Assembly (NCBI GenBank): GCA_036674765.1
Contig: JARVKI010000036.1
Coordinates: forward strand, 124,001 to 188,000
Reading direction: 5' to 3'
DNA length: 64,000 bases
From: Seiridium cupressi
Lineage: Eukaryota > Ascomycota > Sordariomycetes > Amphisphaeriales > Sporocadaceae
Shown here: in pieces, positions 1 to 11,371 of the stretch
Layout: each line of letters starts with the position of its first letter
How positions within the stretch are numbered: the first letter of the stretch is position 1
Program-made: the position numbers and the translations under genes
The notes under the pieces: model-generated
What the model saw: only the letters and a program-made list of their open reading frames with translations
Databases searched by the model: none
Told to the model about the DNA's origin: nothing

Positions 1-388
1 ATGACATACCATGTCGTTCGGCTACGAAGACGACGACTAGAGGGTAGCCGGGCCTGTTCTCCCTTGCCATGGCTCTGCCAAATTCGCCGCAGCCTAGGCC
101 TTGATTGCAACTGGAGCCCCGGATCATGTACGCAGACGAGCATCGTTAATACATTACCAACACGTGCAATTTCCTAGCATAGATTATGTCTGGGCAAGGT
201 TGGTGCGGAGTAAGAGCTCGCTTCCGGATCTGAGGGTTGTATCCTAGGTGCCGTTCCTGACCGCTGGGACAGCGAATCTGACATACATATATATGATGCT
301 CTGTATCCCCGCCCGAGTAGCACAAGGGACGTGATCGCGAGCCCGCGTAGTTTTGTGCCAGTCCGTCCCAACAATCGCGCGTGTCAAG
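1..388. other. Intergenic, upstream of GH3 gene
   Basis: Spacer and presumed promoter/leader of the glycoside hydrolase gene that follows. A short T/A-alternating patch (tacatatatatatgat) lies near 280-296, about 95-110 bases before the start codon, and could serve as a TATA-like element. I see no coding region here on either strand. Confidence 0.5.
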
Positions 389-3145
389 ATGCTGCGTTCG
401 CCAACTCTCTCCATCTCGCTGTTCCTAGCGACCGTGTACGCTCAATACAGCACCGGCAATGACACTAGCAACGGCACTCAGCCGCTTTACAAGGACGCCA
501 GCGCTCCCATAAATGACAGAGTTGAGGATCTCCTGTCGCGCATGACCGTCGAAGAGAAGACCTCCCAACTGGTACAAGGAGACATCCGAAACTGGCTCAA
601 CATCACCGATGGCAGCTTCAATGAGACTGGCCTGGAATGGAGCACGCAATACCGAGGCGGTTCCTACTACGTGGGAGTGCCCATCGCCTGGGAGCTCCTC
701 AGCGACAACATCAAGATCGGCCAGGAATACTCGATGGAGAACACGAGGCTCGGTATACCGCCCTGGGTACAGAGCGAGGGTATCCACGGATTTCTGATCC
801 CCAATGGCACCATTTTCAACTCGCCTATTGCCTATGCCTGCTCCTTTAACCCCGAGTTGGTCGAGAAGATGGCTGCCGCAATTGCGCAGGAGTCGCTAGC
901 TTTGGGAGTAAACAACATCTTTGCGCCTTTGGCTGACCTTGCTCGCGAACTGCGCTTTGGTCGGGTCGAGGAAACATTTGGCGAGGATCCGCACCTGTAA
1001 GTGACAAGACCCGGACTATGATCTGTATCGCTCACTCAATGGTATGCAGGACTGGCGAGATTGCATACTCGTTTGTCAAGGGTCTTCAGTCAGGAGGCGT
1101 TGCCGCTATGGTCAAACACTTTGTAAGGAACCAGTCGCGCAGGGACAATGCAGTACGACGACTAACGAAACCAGGCGGCCTTCGCAACCCCCGAACAGGG
1201 CATCAACACCGGTCCAGTCCACGGTGGAAAACGCGAGCTCTTGACGACCTATCTACCATCGTTCAAGCGAGCCATCATTGACGGAGAGGCTTTGTCCATC
1301 ATGGCTGCATACCATGCATATGATGGCATACCCGCAGTCGCCGACAAGTACATACTCTCTGATATTCTTAGAGACCAATGGGGATATGAATACTTCGTAG
1401 GTGACCACACCTCGATCATGCGGAGTACGACTAATGAATATGTGCACAGGTCATGAGCGATGCTGGTGGTACTGACCGTCTCTGTGGCGCATTCTTCATG
1501 TGCGAAAGCAGTCCGATCGACTCTGAAGCTGTTGTCAACTTCGTAAGTGCATAGACAAGAGGCGAGCAGCGCTTTTGTTATCTGAATCTGACATATATCA
1601 GGCGCTCCCCGCCGGAACTGACGTCGAGATGGGCGGTGGCTCATACAACTATGAGAAGATTCCCGAAATGGTTGCAGCCGGCACGCTCTCGGCCGATATC
1701 GTCGATGAGGCAGTCCGCCGAACCCTGCGCGCCAAGTTCAAGATTGGCCTCTTTGAGAAGCCCTACGCAGGTGTCCCGGCCGACGAGCAGGCAAACTACA
1801 TCAACACTCCCGAGATCGTTGCCATAGCCCGACAACTCGACGCCGAGTCTATCGTCCTGCTCGAGAACCACGAGAGCGTTCTGCCACTCAGCAAGGACGC
1901 CAACATCGCCGTCATTGGTCCCATGGCACATGGATATATGAACGTAGGTTTTTGACTCCGAAAGGAACGACGAAATTCATGCTGACGTGATCAGTACGGT
2001 GACTACGTCCCCTACCAAGCCTCTCTGAGGGGTGTGACTCCTCTCGATGGTATCCAAGCTGTAAGCACGGGAACTGTGACCTACGCACAAGGCTGCGAGC
2101 GCTGGTCCTCCGACGAATCCGGTTTCGACGAAGCCGTCGCAGCCGCTGACGCAGCCGACGTTGCAGTTGTAATTGTTGGCACGTAAGTAACATCTACCTC
2201 TGCCTATTATGCCCAAATTATGATCCTAACACGGTCTTGCAGCTGGTCGAGAGATCAGAATGAGCTCTGGGCCGGCCTGAACGCCACCACGGGCGAGCAT
2301 ATCGATGTGAACGATCTGCACCTCGTAGGCGCCATGCCCAACCTCGTCAAGGCCATCATCGCCACCGGCAAGCCGACCGTTGTCGTGTTCAGCTCCGGCA
2401 AGCCCATCACGGAGCCGTGGATCAGCGACGACGCCGCTGCCTTGGTCCAGCAGTTCTACCCCTCGGAGCAGGGTGGCAACGCCCTGGCCGACATCCTCTT
2501 CGGCGACGTCAACCCGTCCGGCAAGCTGTCGGTCGGCTTCCCTGTCGACATCGGCAGCTCGCCTTCCTTCTACGACTACCTTAACTCCGGCCGTGCCTGG
2601 CCGAACCCTGGAGCTGTGTATCCCAATGGAACCATGAAGTTCGGTAATAACTATGTACTATCGACTCCTATCCCGCTTTATGAGGTAGGTCAATATTTCT
2701 TTCTCGGTTGTCGATAACTTGTTGTTCCTGCCAACTCTGCATCAAAATCACTAACGTCGCTCAATAGTTCGGTTACGGTCTGTCATATAGCACCTTTGAC
2801 TACACTAACCTGGCGCTATCTCAAACCACCGTGTCTTCCAGCGACACCATCACCGTGTCCGTGGACGTAATGAACAACTCCACACGCGATGGAACGGAAG
2901 TTGTGCAGCTGTATGTCAAGGACCTCATTGCATCGGTCGTGGTCCCCAACATTCAGCTCAAGGGCTTCGCCAAGGTAGCCATTGCAGCGGGTGCCACGGA
3001 AACAGTTAGCATTGATCTCAAGGTCGAGGACCTCGGACTGTGGGACTTGAACTACAATTATGTTGTTGAGTCAGGCAACTTCACTGTATTCGTCGGCAGC
3101 TCGAGTGCGGATTTGAGAGCGAATACTACGCTCACTGTTGCTTAG
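389..3145 (+). CDS. Secreted GH3 family beta-glucosidase-like enzyme
   Basis: Eight exons: 389-996, 1050-1122, 1175-1396, 1450-1542, 1602-1943, 1995-2182, 2243-2684 and 2768-3145, giving 781 residues with every junction in phase. The start is the ATG opening a classic signal peptide (MLRSPTLSISLFLATVYA). The first domain is a GH3 barrel with the KHF motif and VMSDAGG, whose Asp305 matches the GH3 nucleophile. The second is the alpha/beta sandwich (VAVVIVGT; FYPSEQGGNALADILFGD; NPSGKLSVGFP). The C-terminus is a fibronectin-III-like domain starting around FGYGLSYSTF. Family members hydrolyse beta-glucosides or beta-xylosides outside the cell or in the wall; which substrate is used cannot be read from sequence. 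Several N-glycosylation sequons are visible. Intron 2 carries a perfect ACTAAC branch point. Its stop faces the ceramidase stop, 97 bases away. Confidence 0.93.
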
Positions 3146-3242
3146 ATCACTTTGGGTACTGTATTCAAGTGCTGAAAATAGTAAACATTTTAATAGAAAT
3201 GCTTTAATATGGTGATGCTGAGGCGAAATTAAGTTTCATGGA

Positions 3243-5731
3243 TTAAGTCAGCGTAAAAGTATCACTCGTTCCCTCAAACGCTGTGATGGTGCCCCCAATC
3301 AAGTTCTTCCAATCACCATAGTACTTGGTCCGATAAGTGCCCGCATCCGCAGTTGACTCCGTCTCCCAGCTGATCCTTACATCGCTGTAGCCTAGAACAG
3401 TGTTTGTGCGATTCCAGGTATATACCAGAGACCAATCGCTGTCGTCACGGACCTGGGTCCAGGTGGTGCCGTCCTGCTTTTCAACGGCCGCATACGTGCC
3501 TTCGAGGCGAAGATTGTTGCGAGGGTTTGCGCCGACAAACGTGGTGTTGACAACGGCACCACGAGCATAGGTGGAGCTCGGTTGAGCTGTAACATCACCG
3601 AAGGACTGTCCAATGGGAGCAGCGTCAAACACAACGCCGGTGATGAAGCTCAGAGAGTTGTCGCGGTTGTCAGGTGGCGATGGCCCAGCGGGGGGCGATG
3701 TGGTAGCAGACGGAGCCAGATACTGGATGTTGCTGACGGTCAGGTTGATGTAAGCTTGCAGCTCGAACGGGCCGTAAAGGGTTGATGCACCCTCGTATCT
3801 TTGGATTCCGTACTCCTCCGTCGTGGCCAGGTAATGGGCATATGTGTTGGCCGGCCCACCCAGGACGACAGTAGGCTCACCATCGGTGATGATATCGGCC
3901 GCCGCTTCTTGGATGGCATTTCTCCATCGACGACCAGCCATGGTGGTTGCTTCGCTAGGACTGATGATGATGACAAACTGGCCGACACGCAGTAATTGGA
4001 TGTCGACAATGTTGGGACTCCAGGCATATGGTGTGTCCAGCTCCCCAACATCCAAGAGAACTGGTTTGGCTCCTTGGCATGCCTTTTGTTCCGCAGAAGG
4101 CTCCTTCAAGAGACCGCTAACAATGGCCCAGATTGGGTTCGCATCTGGATCACCGGAGTCTGCCTGAGTAAAATCGAATGCTCCAGGCCAATCGGATGTA
4201 CCCGCAGCGAACGAGTATCCTAGGGCTGCTGGACAGCTTTGGACAACTGTGCCGTTATCCAAGGGAAAGCTATAGTAGGACATATCCTGGTAAAAGTGGA
4301 AAGACTTCACAGAGGTCCCCACGACTGCCGTACCCGAAGATTCAAAGGAGTCCTTGTTTTCTCATGAGCACTGGTTCAGAGGAGGAGAGGGAGTGTTCTT
4401 ACATAAACCGACTTAGCTCCAGCATATTGGCGTCGGCCCATCTCGTAACAACTCGTAACTCCAAGGTCCAAGTTCTGGAAGAGAGGACCTCGGCCATGGC
4501 AAGATTGCGATTTTCCATCTGCGCATGTGCTATTTTCGTAGCTACATTGCTGGCCAGACCCGTCGTCGCACCTAAGAATGTCAGCAACGATATAAGATGG
4601 ACCCTTCTTTTTAGGCTTACCAGGCCCCAAGCACGTTCGGCGTAGTGTCTCCAACATTGGCTTGGGAGAAGCCTGCGACAAAGTCATCTGCGGCACTGTC
4701 GTCGCTTGCTATGGTCTTCTCGAACATAACCGCAGCAACGCCCTTGTTGTCGCCGGACACATGAGTGTTGTTTCCCAACATGGATGTACCGTGTACAGGG
4801 TACCAGGTGAGGATACCGATGTTCTTGCTGTCTGAGGCGCGTTGGAACTTGAGCACAGTCATGGTCTTATCAACATCGTCGGAGTATTGGGCTCGCTCGG
4901 ATTCCGGATTGGCCATGTACGCATACAAGCTGCGACTGAGATTTCCATCATCAATATCTACGGTTCCTACTGGATATTAGCTTTGTGTTGACTTCTCCGT
5001 AGAGGCAAAATAGCTCACCAAAGTCAAGGTAGCCCTATGTCAAGCATGTCAGCTCCACAGAAACCAGGATTACGTCGGCGTCGAATACATACCTCTTCAA
5101 GCGACTCATGAGCACGCTGGATGGACAGGACGGTTCCATCAACAATGGCTTGGTAACTCTGCTTATCAAAGCCCAGGCTGGTGACTTGCGGCAGCAGGTA
5201 GTTGAACCATGCTCCCGGACCAGAATGAGAATGTGTTCCCGTCAAGGCAATATTTGACTGGCCATAAACAGAATATTCCGAGCCAAGAGCGGCGACGCCT
5301 TCCAGAACCCCGTATCTGACGGCACTATCACCAGACTGGGCGTCGAGGATCACATAGACGAAGCGGTCATCTGGGTTATTCACATCGCCGACGATGAAAG
5401 CCCGGGAGTAGATGCGCTGGCGAATGCCAGTACCGGTCTGAGCCGTGTCGGCATAGCCGGCAAAGTTCAGCTCGACTGAAGGCCCGGTGATGTCGGCCTT
5501 TCCAACACCCAGCAGATATTTGTCTCCTGTAGCGGATGCGCGAGTCTTTGTGAGTAGAGGCGATTCACTGTGGCTGGTCTTGTGAACGTTGAAAGCATTT
5601 CGCTTTGCAGGCTCGTTCAGACTGGTTGCGGCGAACAAAACAAGAATGAAAAGCGAAACTGCCGAGACTGCCACAAATAGAGACCTTCTTGGGGCCCTTG
5701 GACTGCCGAGCTGGGAGTATCGTGAGGTCAT
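3243..5731 (-). CDS. Neutral (alkaline) ceramidase, type II membrane form
   Basis: Five exons, read 5731-5093, 5034-5019, 4969-4621, 4571-4403 and 4352-3243, encode 760 residues. The family hydrolyses ceramide to sphingosine and fatty acid. The ATG at 5731 is followed by a basic stretch and one hydrophobic segment (about residues 17-36), so a signal anchor is predicted. The catalytic domain shows VGKADITGP, the Zn-binding TGTHSHSGPG (about 165-174), GILTWYPVHGTSM, and QANVGDTTPNVLGAW (321-335), followed by the Cys-rich loop and the GRGP motif. A beta-sandwich domain ends the protein. Exon 2 is only 16 bases but restores the conserved frame exactly. The residue aligned with the family's catalytic Ser (GDxSPN) is Thr328, which may affect activity. 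An upstream in-frame stretch continues beyond 5731, but I see no better ATG in it. Confidence 0.92.
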
Positions 5732-7331
5732 CTTGACCAGTTGCTCACGTGCCTGAGTTGGGAAATCCGGCAGGGCTGTACAAAGGAAGGACTCGCTGTA
5801 TGAGGATCGGCAGAACGGCGTCAAGTCAAGCTTTTATTCCAGCCGCCCTGGTGGACGATCGATGTGAGTGACAGGTGCTCGCGAGCAGCAGAACTTGGCT
5901 GGTCCCATGCTATTCCCCTCTCACGAATGCAACATCGGCGGTCGTTTCCATGACTTGTCTTTTTTGCATGGCCAGGGGAAGATGGGGGAACGGATGTCGA
6001 TCCATGTATGCAGCACCTACCGCAGGCTCGCTTGTGCGACTTCCCATCCTTCACATGGCCAAGAGAATTGCGCAGGAACCAGGCTTTGCAACAGCAGGCT
6101 TCAATGTCCCGATATAGGGTAGTGAGTGCTACGAGGAGTCTACCATCATGGCAATCTTGGGGCTGCAAGAGAACGGCGACACACACCCATACGGACGCGA
6201 CCCAGTGGCATCACATGCACCCCTTGACGGGTAGCAGGGATAGAGCAACAGGCGATTGAGCGTGGGTTGCATTTTGTTATGGTTGACTATGTCATTGGGG
6301 AACGGCAGACGTGCAAGTATGTCTTGTTGATCGCCAAACGAGAAATGCGGGGGAGATCTCGCAGGTCATTTGTCCTGTCGTCTGCAGCACGGCGCCTTCC
6401 AATTTCAATGCCCAGCGAATCACGGTTGGATCGGATCGGGGGCAAAGTTTCAATCTCAGGAGCGATGTGCGACTTTGGCCATCATTTTGGAGCACAAGAC
6501 TCTCCCTCTGTCTCATTTCCACCCACCGCAGCAGCACCGGACCACAAGATTAAACAGTCTGATAACAAAAGCATGAATCTCGGTCATTGGCGATATCATA
6601 TCTGCAAATGCCCCGGTGCGATGAACAAGACCAAGGAACAGGTCACTTGGCGATTGGGCAGAACGGCGAGTATGTGCTGGAAAGCCCATGCCAGCTTCTC
6701 AATGCAAGATTAGGTACATGTAGGCGGCGCGTGCACCCCTCCCCCCGGCCATGATTGTAAATAGTCGCTGTCGGCCGGTATCCTTGAACAGATCCGCGAA
6801 TCCCGGTCAAGCATTTCACGGCCACCAGATGGGCTGGCACGATCGCTCTGGAAAAGACTCGACAGGTTGTTAACTTGAATGGAACCCAGGACGGAACAAG
6901 GTCAAGATCGTCGTGTGTTGCAGTAGGTCTATTTACCATGCCATGCGGAGACGCCCAAATGGACTGCCTATACCCGCTCGTGCTTACACGTCAAAACGAA
7001 TGCCGTGCCGTACCCACAATAACCCCTACCTATACCCGCCGAACATGATAAGAGTCCCTGTGACATGTGCTAATCAAGATACATAACCAGATACCTAGCA
7101 AACGAAGAAATGATACCGATCAACCCAACGGGTGAAGATATCCATTTTAATGATTAGGTCTGATATTGGCTGCCTATCTGGTACAATCTGAATGCATTCA
7201 GACCCGAAGCGACTAAGCCAACTGACTGACTGACTACACTAACATTGTTCCCTAAAGTTCCCCCAACACCAAACTGCCAACCACTTGATCGACGGCATCA
7301 GTGCGCCTTCCGGTACGAAGATGCCGTTTCC
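5732..7331. other. Intergenic region, about 1.6 kb
   Basis: This separates the ceramidase start from the stop of the small mitochondrial gene; both are on the minus strand. Open frames of 80-150 codons occur on both strands, but none shows family motifs, splice-joined continuity or a convincing start. A short CTGA repeat lies near 7221-7233. It probably holds the ceramidase promoter. No other feature is supported. Confidence 0.5.
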
Positions 7332-7589
7332 TCACTTTTCAACATCGCTCGCTTCTCCCGTGCCAGATCCATCCTTCGCAGCGAACATGGTCCATATCTC
7401 GTAGCCGACGATTCCGAGTACCATCAATCCGCTTGCGAGGTAGACACGGCGCTTCGGCGTCGACACGAGCTGCCGCAGATAATGCTGTGAACCAGCGGCC
7501 TCGAAATGCGACCGAGATGTCGAGAACGCTGCGCGATGGGCGGGAAGGCTCATGCCGAGAGCGCATTGCATAGTGGAACGCAATGCCAT
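7332..7589 (-). CDS. Small mitochondrial membrane protein, function unknown
   Basis: An 85-residue frame starts at the ATG at 7589. The N-terminus looks like a mitochondrial presequence: basic and hydroxylated, no acidic residues, and containing the common fungal pattern AAFSTSRS near residues 21-28. A single hydrophobic segment (VYLASGLMVLGIVGYEIW, about residues 49-66) follows a Lys/Arg pair, and a short acidic tail ends the protein. This architecture fits a small single-pass inner-membrane protein or respiratory-complex accessory or assembly factor. I do not recognise the family, so that role is inferred from architecture only. An upstream non-coding exon or a further 5' coding exon cannot be excluded. 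Confidence 0.6.
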   Translation of the reverse strand: MALRSTMQCALGMSLPAHRAAFSTSRSHFEAAGSQHYLRQLVSTPKRRVYLASGLMVLGIVGYEIWTMFAAKDGSGTGEASDVEK

Positions 7590-8341
7590 CGTGGATAGGA
7601 AAGACTCTTTGACTCGAGACAATTATAAATAGGACTCTCTGTAATGAGATTGGTACGATAATGTAATACTCGAGAGGTTCCGAGTTCCATAGATATGTTC
7701 CTGCGAAAGTAGTGCGCGATGGAGTGAAAGTGATTGCGCACTTTGATATGGAGACAGACTTTCACTACACTTTATATCTTGCTATGAGAGCAAATGGCCT
7801 CCAGGACCTGACGCCCTGGCTCTCATGCTATTACACTTAAGAGTGATGGGCATGTTGCATGTCGAAATTGGATATCTTAGCGATGGAGGTGCTGTAACAA
7901 GCACCTTATAACGCGTGAGCGAAACGCATTATGCTTGAGTGTAAGGCTTCGTTTGACTAGTGCCAGTGGGAACTATTGCGACCATCCATCGAGAATAGTT
8001 GAGAGGACATCTGAGTTCGGTCGCATGTGCCACAACCGAAATCTGTTTATTTTTGTATCTACCTAAAGATAATATCGTAACGTACTATGGTACAGTATAC
8101 ACGCATGCGCTTCTAGACCCGATCGACTGTCTTGCTCTTCGCCGCCAAATATGCAATGCCAACAACTCGGTCAATACAACATCTACTTTGAGATGCCTTT
8201 ACAAACTATGCCTACATAGCAAATCTCAAAACCAAACGATTGATTTCATTCCTATGCAAAGCGAGTGGCATCGTCCCAATTTCAATCTCATACCGCAAAT
8301 TTACAACAACTATTCCAAAGCCCGGTCAAAATAATACAATC
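7590..8341. other. Intergenic region, about 750 bases
   Basis: Sequence between the 3' end of the deaminase gene and the small mitochondrial gene. It looks AT-richer than the flanking genes. A 111-codon plus-strand frame (7999-8334) lacks any recognisable motif. It presumably holds the deaminase 3' UTR and the small gene's promoter. Confidence 0.45.
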
Positions 8342-9618
8342 TCATGCTCCAACACTACCTAGCCGCTGCTGCTGCTGCTCGGGTCTCGGAGTCAGCCTCG
8401 TCGAGAGGGCCGGTACTCCGACTCGGTCGGCCATCCTATCCGGCACCAGGTCGGGAGACACGGACCTGACCGGGTACTCGTTTGCCGGGGATCTGGGCCG
8501 CAAGAACCGAGATGTGGTTGGCTGAGGCGCAAGAATTGTGGGTGATTGGACAGTGGGCGAAGGCGGCGACGGCGGAGCGCGAATATCCACGACAGGCTTC
8601 GGGATAGGTGTCGGCCCCGTGCGGATAGTCGACGGCAGGATTTGCTCGAAGCCTTGCTGCGCAGCGACCTGCTCGATGCTCTTGAAGTACTTGGGAATGA
8701 CGTTAGTAAAGACCTATGCATCGGTGGAACATCCCGGGGAAATCTCACCTTAACGGTCTTGACCTGCAATTCTAGAGTGGCGTCCTCATCACACACGATC
8801 ATGGGGTGTGGGTGAAGCTGAAGGCTCGAGAGTGTCCACATGTGGTTGACGCCCTGCTCGATACACTTCTGCAGCGCCAGCGCCTTGCGCGAACCGAGGA
8901 TGATGACGACGACCTCGCGCGCCTCGAGCACAGTTTGCACGCCGACGGTCAAAGCCATCTTAGGCACCTTGTCCAAGTCGTTGTCAAAGAAGCGGGAGTT
9001 GGCAATGATCGTGTCGTACGCCAGAGTCTTGACGCGCGTCCTCGATGCCAGGCTTGAGCCCGGCTCGTTGAAGGCGATATGACCATCCTCGCCAATGCCG
9101 CCCAGGAACAGATCGATGCCACCGGCGCGCTTGATCTTGGCCTCGTATTCGACGCATTCCGCTTCGAGGTTGGGCGCATTGCCGTTCAGGATATTGACAT
9201 TACCGGGCTTTACGTTGACGTGCGAAAAGAAGTTCTTCCACATGAAGGAGTGGTAGGACTCGGGATGATCTCGAGGGATCCCGATGTATTCATCCTATAG
9301 CATGATTAACAAATCAGGAACACATAATATCACCTTCCATTTGCACGAACCATGTTGAAGGTGACCACATTTTCGAATGATATCTATTATATACCAAGTT
9401 AGCCTAACAACTGTAGACGTGTGCCTGGTCAAGCTAACCTCTCCAGCCTTGTATTTCTCAACCAGAATCCTGTAAACGGCCAGTGGGCTAGAGCCGGTGG
9501 GGAGACCCAACACGAAGGGGTGAGCTGGGGTTGGGTTGAAGTGCTTGATCCTCTGGATAATATAGTTGGCTACATAGTAGCTAGCGGCCTCCGGATCGTC
9601 TCGGATAATGAGTCTCAT
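8342..9618 (-). CDS. dam1: Glucosamine-6-phosphate deaminase (GlcNAc catabolism)
   Basis: Four exons, read 9618-9439, 9383-9351, 9294-8749 and 8689-8342, encode 368 residues. The family converts glucosamine-6-phosphate to fructose-6-phosphate plus ammonia in the cytosol, the last step of GlcNAc use. Visible motifs are [11 protein letters not shown] (phosphate binding), TFNMDEYIGI with the catalytic Asp, and [20 protein letters not shown] with the ring-opening His. The 33-base exon 2 carries FENVVTFNM. Bacterial NagB is about 266 residues. Here roughly 80 extra residues, rich in Pro, Ser and Arg and ending in a Gln run, follow the enzyme core. The name dam1 follows the Trichoderma cluster gene and should not be confused with the kinetochore DAM1. 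It is divergent from hxk3 across a 1.75 kb shared upstream region. Confidence 0.95.
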
Positions 9619-11371
9619 GGTTGGGTTTATGTGAATAGAATATTGGGGGTACTTGGCTGGGTGGTATTTTTTCAGTGCTGCTTTGCAGTATACGAGAGGG
9701 AAAGACGGGACCCAGCGTCGGCTAGGTATTAAGCTAGATTAAAAGTTATGATAGCTATGGCTGGGTCCCCTGACGTATCACCGGCATCGCACCCTCGTCA
9801 TAGAGAAGTGGCACGCACCGTGGTGGGCTACCGGACGACACCTGCAACGCAGCATGGAGGAGGTACAACGACAGAAGGAATGTTTCTCGATAAGATGGAA
9901 CGTTTGACTTGTTCTCCACCACCCTTGTATGATATCACACGTGTACGCGGTGTGCTCTAAGTGGTGATGGCGACCGGCCCGGCAAACGTTGTAGTTGCTT
10001 CCACTCCACATTTCAAGCGTAGCATTACCATGTGGCATATCCAACACGCTGGTTGGTCCGTTGGAGGGGTGTCATACCTCCCGCGGCTGGGGTGGGAACC
10101 ATAGACATATCTGCTTAATCAGGCGGCGCTAGTTAGCGGTTGTGGTTGGTAACATGGTATTAGCGATAGCTAAAAGTCCATGCAAGACATTGTGCTGGTC
10201 TGAGGGATCGAGCTTGGCTCGGATGCAATGCGATGTTGGTAGTGTCGCTGTCAATTTTGAGTAATAAGCTAGTCACGATGGATCCTGGATTCTGGTAACG
10301 TTGGTTGTCGATATGGGCCAACAAGATAGTGGAGCGCCTACTTTGTGCACGCGATATAATACCCACAATCCGTTCGGAAGTCAGCCGCAGCCAAGCGTCA
10401 TACCCTTGGCGGAAATCCTTCTACGGAGGGGAAGACGTTGGGCTTAAGCCTATCAGGATGCTTCCTGGCTAAGTGAGCAGCCAGCTTGGAAGCCAATATC
10501 GATGCAGAGGCTGTCTCTTTCAATCTCCCAGAGCTCACATTACCCGAAGACAGAGAGAATTTTGAACTGTGGCGCGAGCTGTGGCTTGAATGGTGATCTT
10601 CCCCCTTTCGGCCTCGCGCTCTCGCCAGCGTGGTTCTAGCCGCCTCAACGGACTCTCACGCAGAGCAAGAAACGTTACGTTACATCACGCGAGCGATGAT
10701 CGCTGTTAGCCAACGGCCGGTTTTTCCTCTGCCGGCCATCTCGACGCGGGGCTGCTGCTGTTCTGGACCCATTGATAATTGCAACCCTTTCTCACAGGCA
10801 CCAACGCGTTATTGTTACTCGACCGCGAGCCAGAGGCCAGGGGACCGATAGGCCCCCTTCGCTTGACACACCATCCAAGCAGTGGCTCCATCCCAAGGGG
10901 GGAGTAACCTCGAAGTTCGACGATCTGCCGTGCTGGCGGCGGGAATGCAAGAGCTAGTCCGGGTCGTTTCACTGTTTTATTCCCAATCCGTGTCAAACCC
11001 GAACGAAAACCTTTCTGCGAGGAAAAGGTCGCTGTTCCTGTCCTTCTTTTTGCATTGTTGTAACCCTGCATCGGTCGTGCGGACTTTTGACAGAGCTCGA
11101 TTAGTGGTGAGCAACCTCCGTACGGGTCACTTGAATGCCGGCAGGTTCCATTTCTCCCGGTCCAGCCTTTTTACGCCGCCTATACGAGCCCTGACGCGGC
11201 CTTTGGTGTACCCTTACTCTACCGTTGCAATTTGCGGCCCGCGGGTGGGTATGGTAAAGACTTAAAGGGAAACCTTTCCATTTTATACTCCGCCCTCCGA
11301 TTACGTTTACTACGTGCCGTGCCCATGAGTTGATCTCTGTACTCGCACCTTCCCAACCTCACTCCAATGTC
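9619..11371. promoter_or_regulatory. Divergent upstream region shared by dam1 and hxk3
   Basis: About 1.75 kb separates two GlcNAc-pathway genes transcribed away from each other, so it probably contains both promoters and inducer-responsive sites. I can see no gene in it. A pyrimidine-rich stretch and a possible TATA-like element (ttttatactcc, near 11280) lie about 90 bases before the hxk3 ATG. The RON1 binding site is not known to me well enough to mark. Confidence 0.5.

Noticed and set aside
5821..6186. 121-codon minus-strand frame upstream of the ceramidase
   Set aside because: Adjacent in orientation to the ceramidase but does not splice into it or add a targeting signal; no motif.
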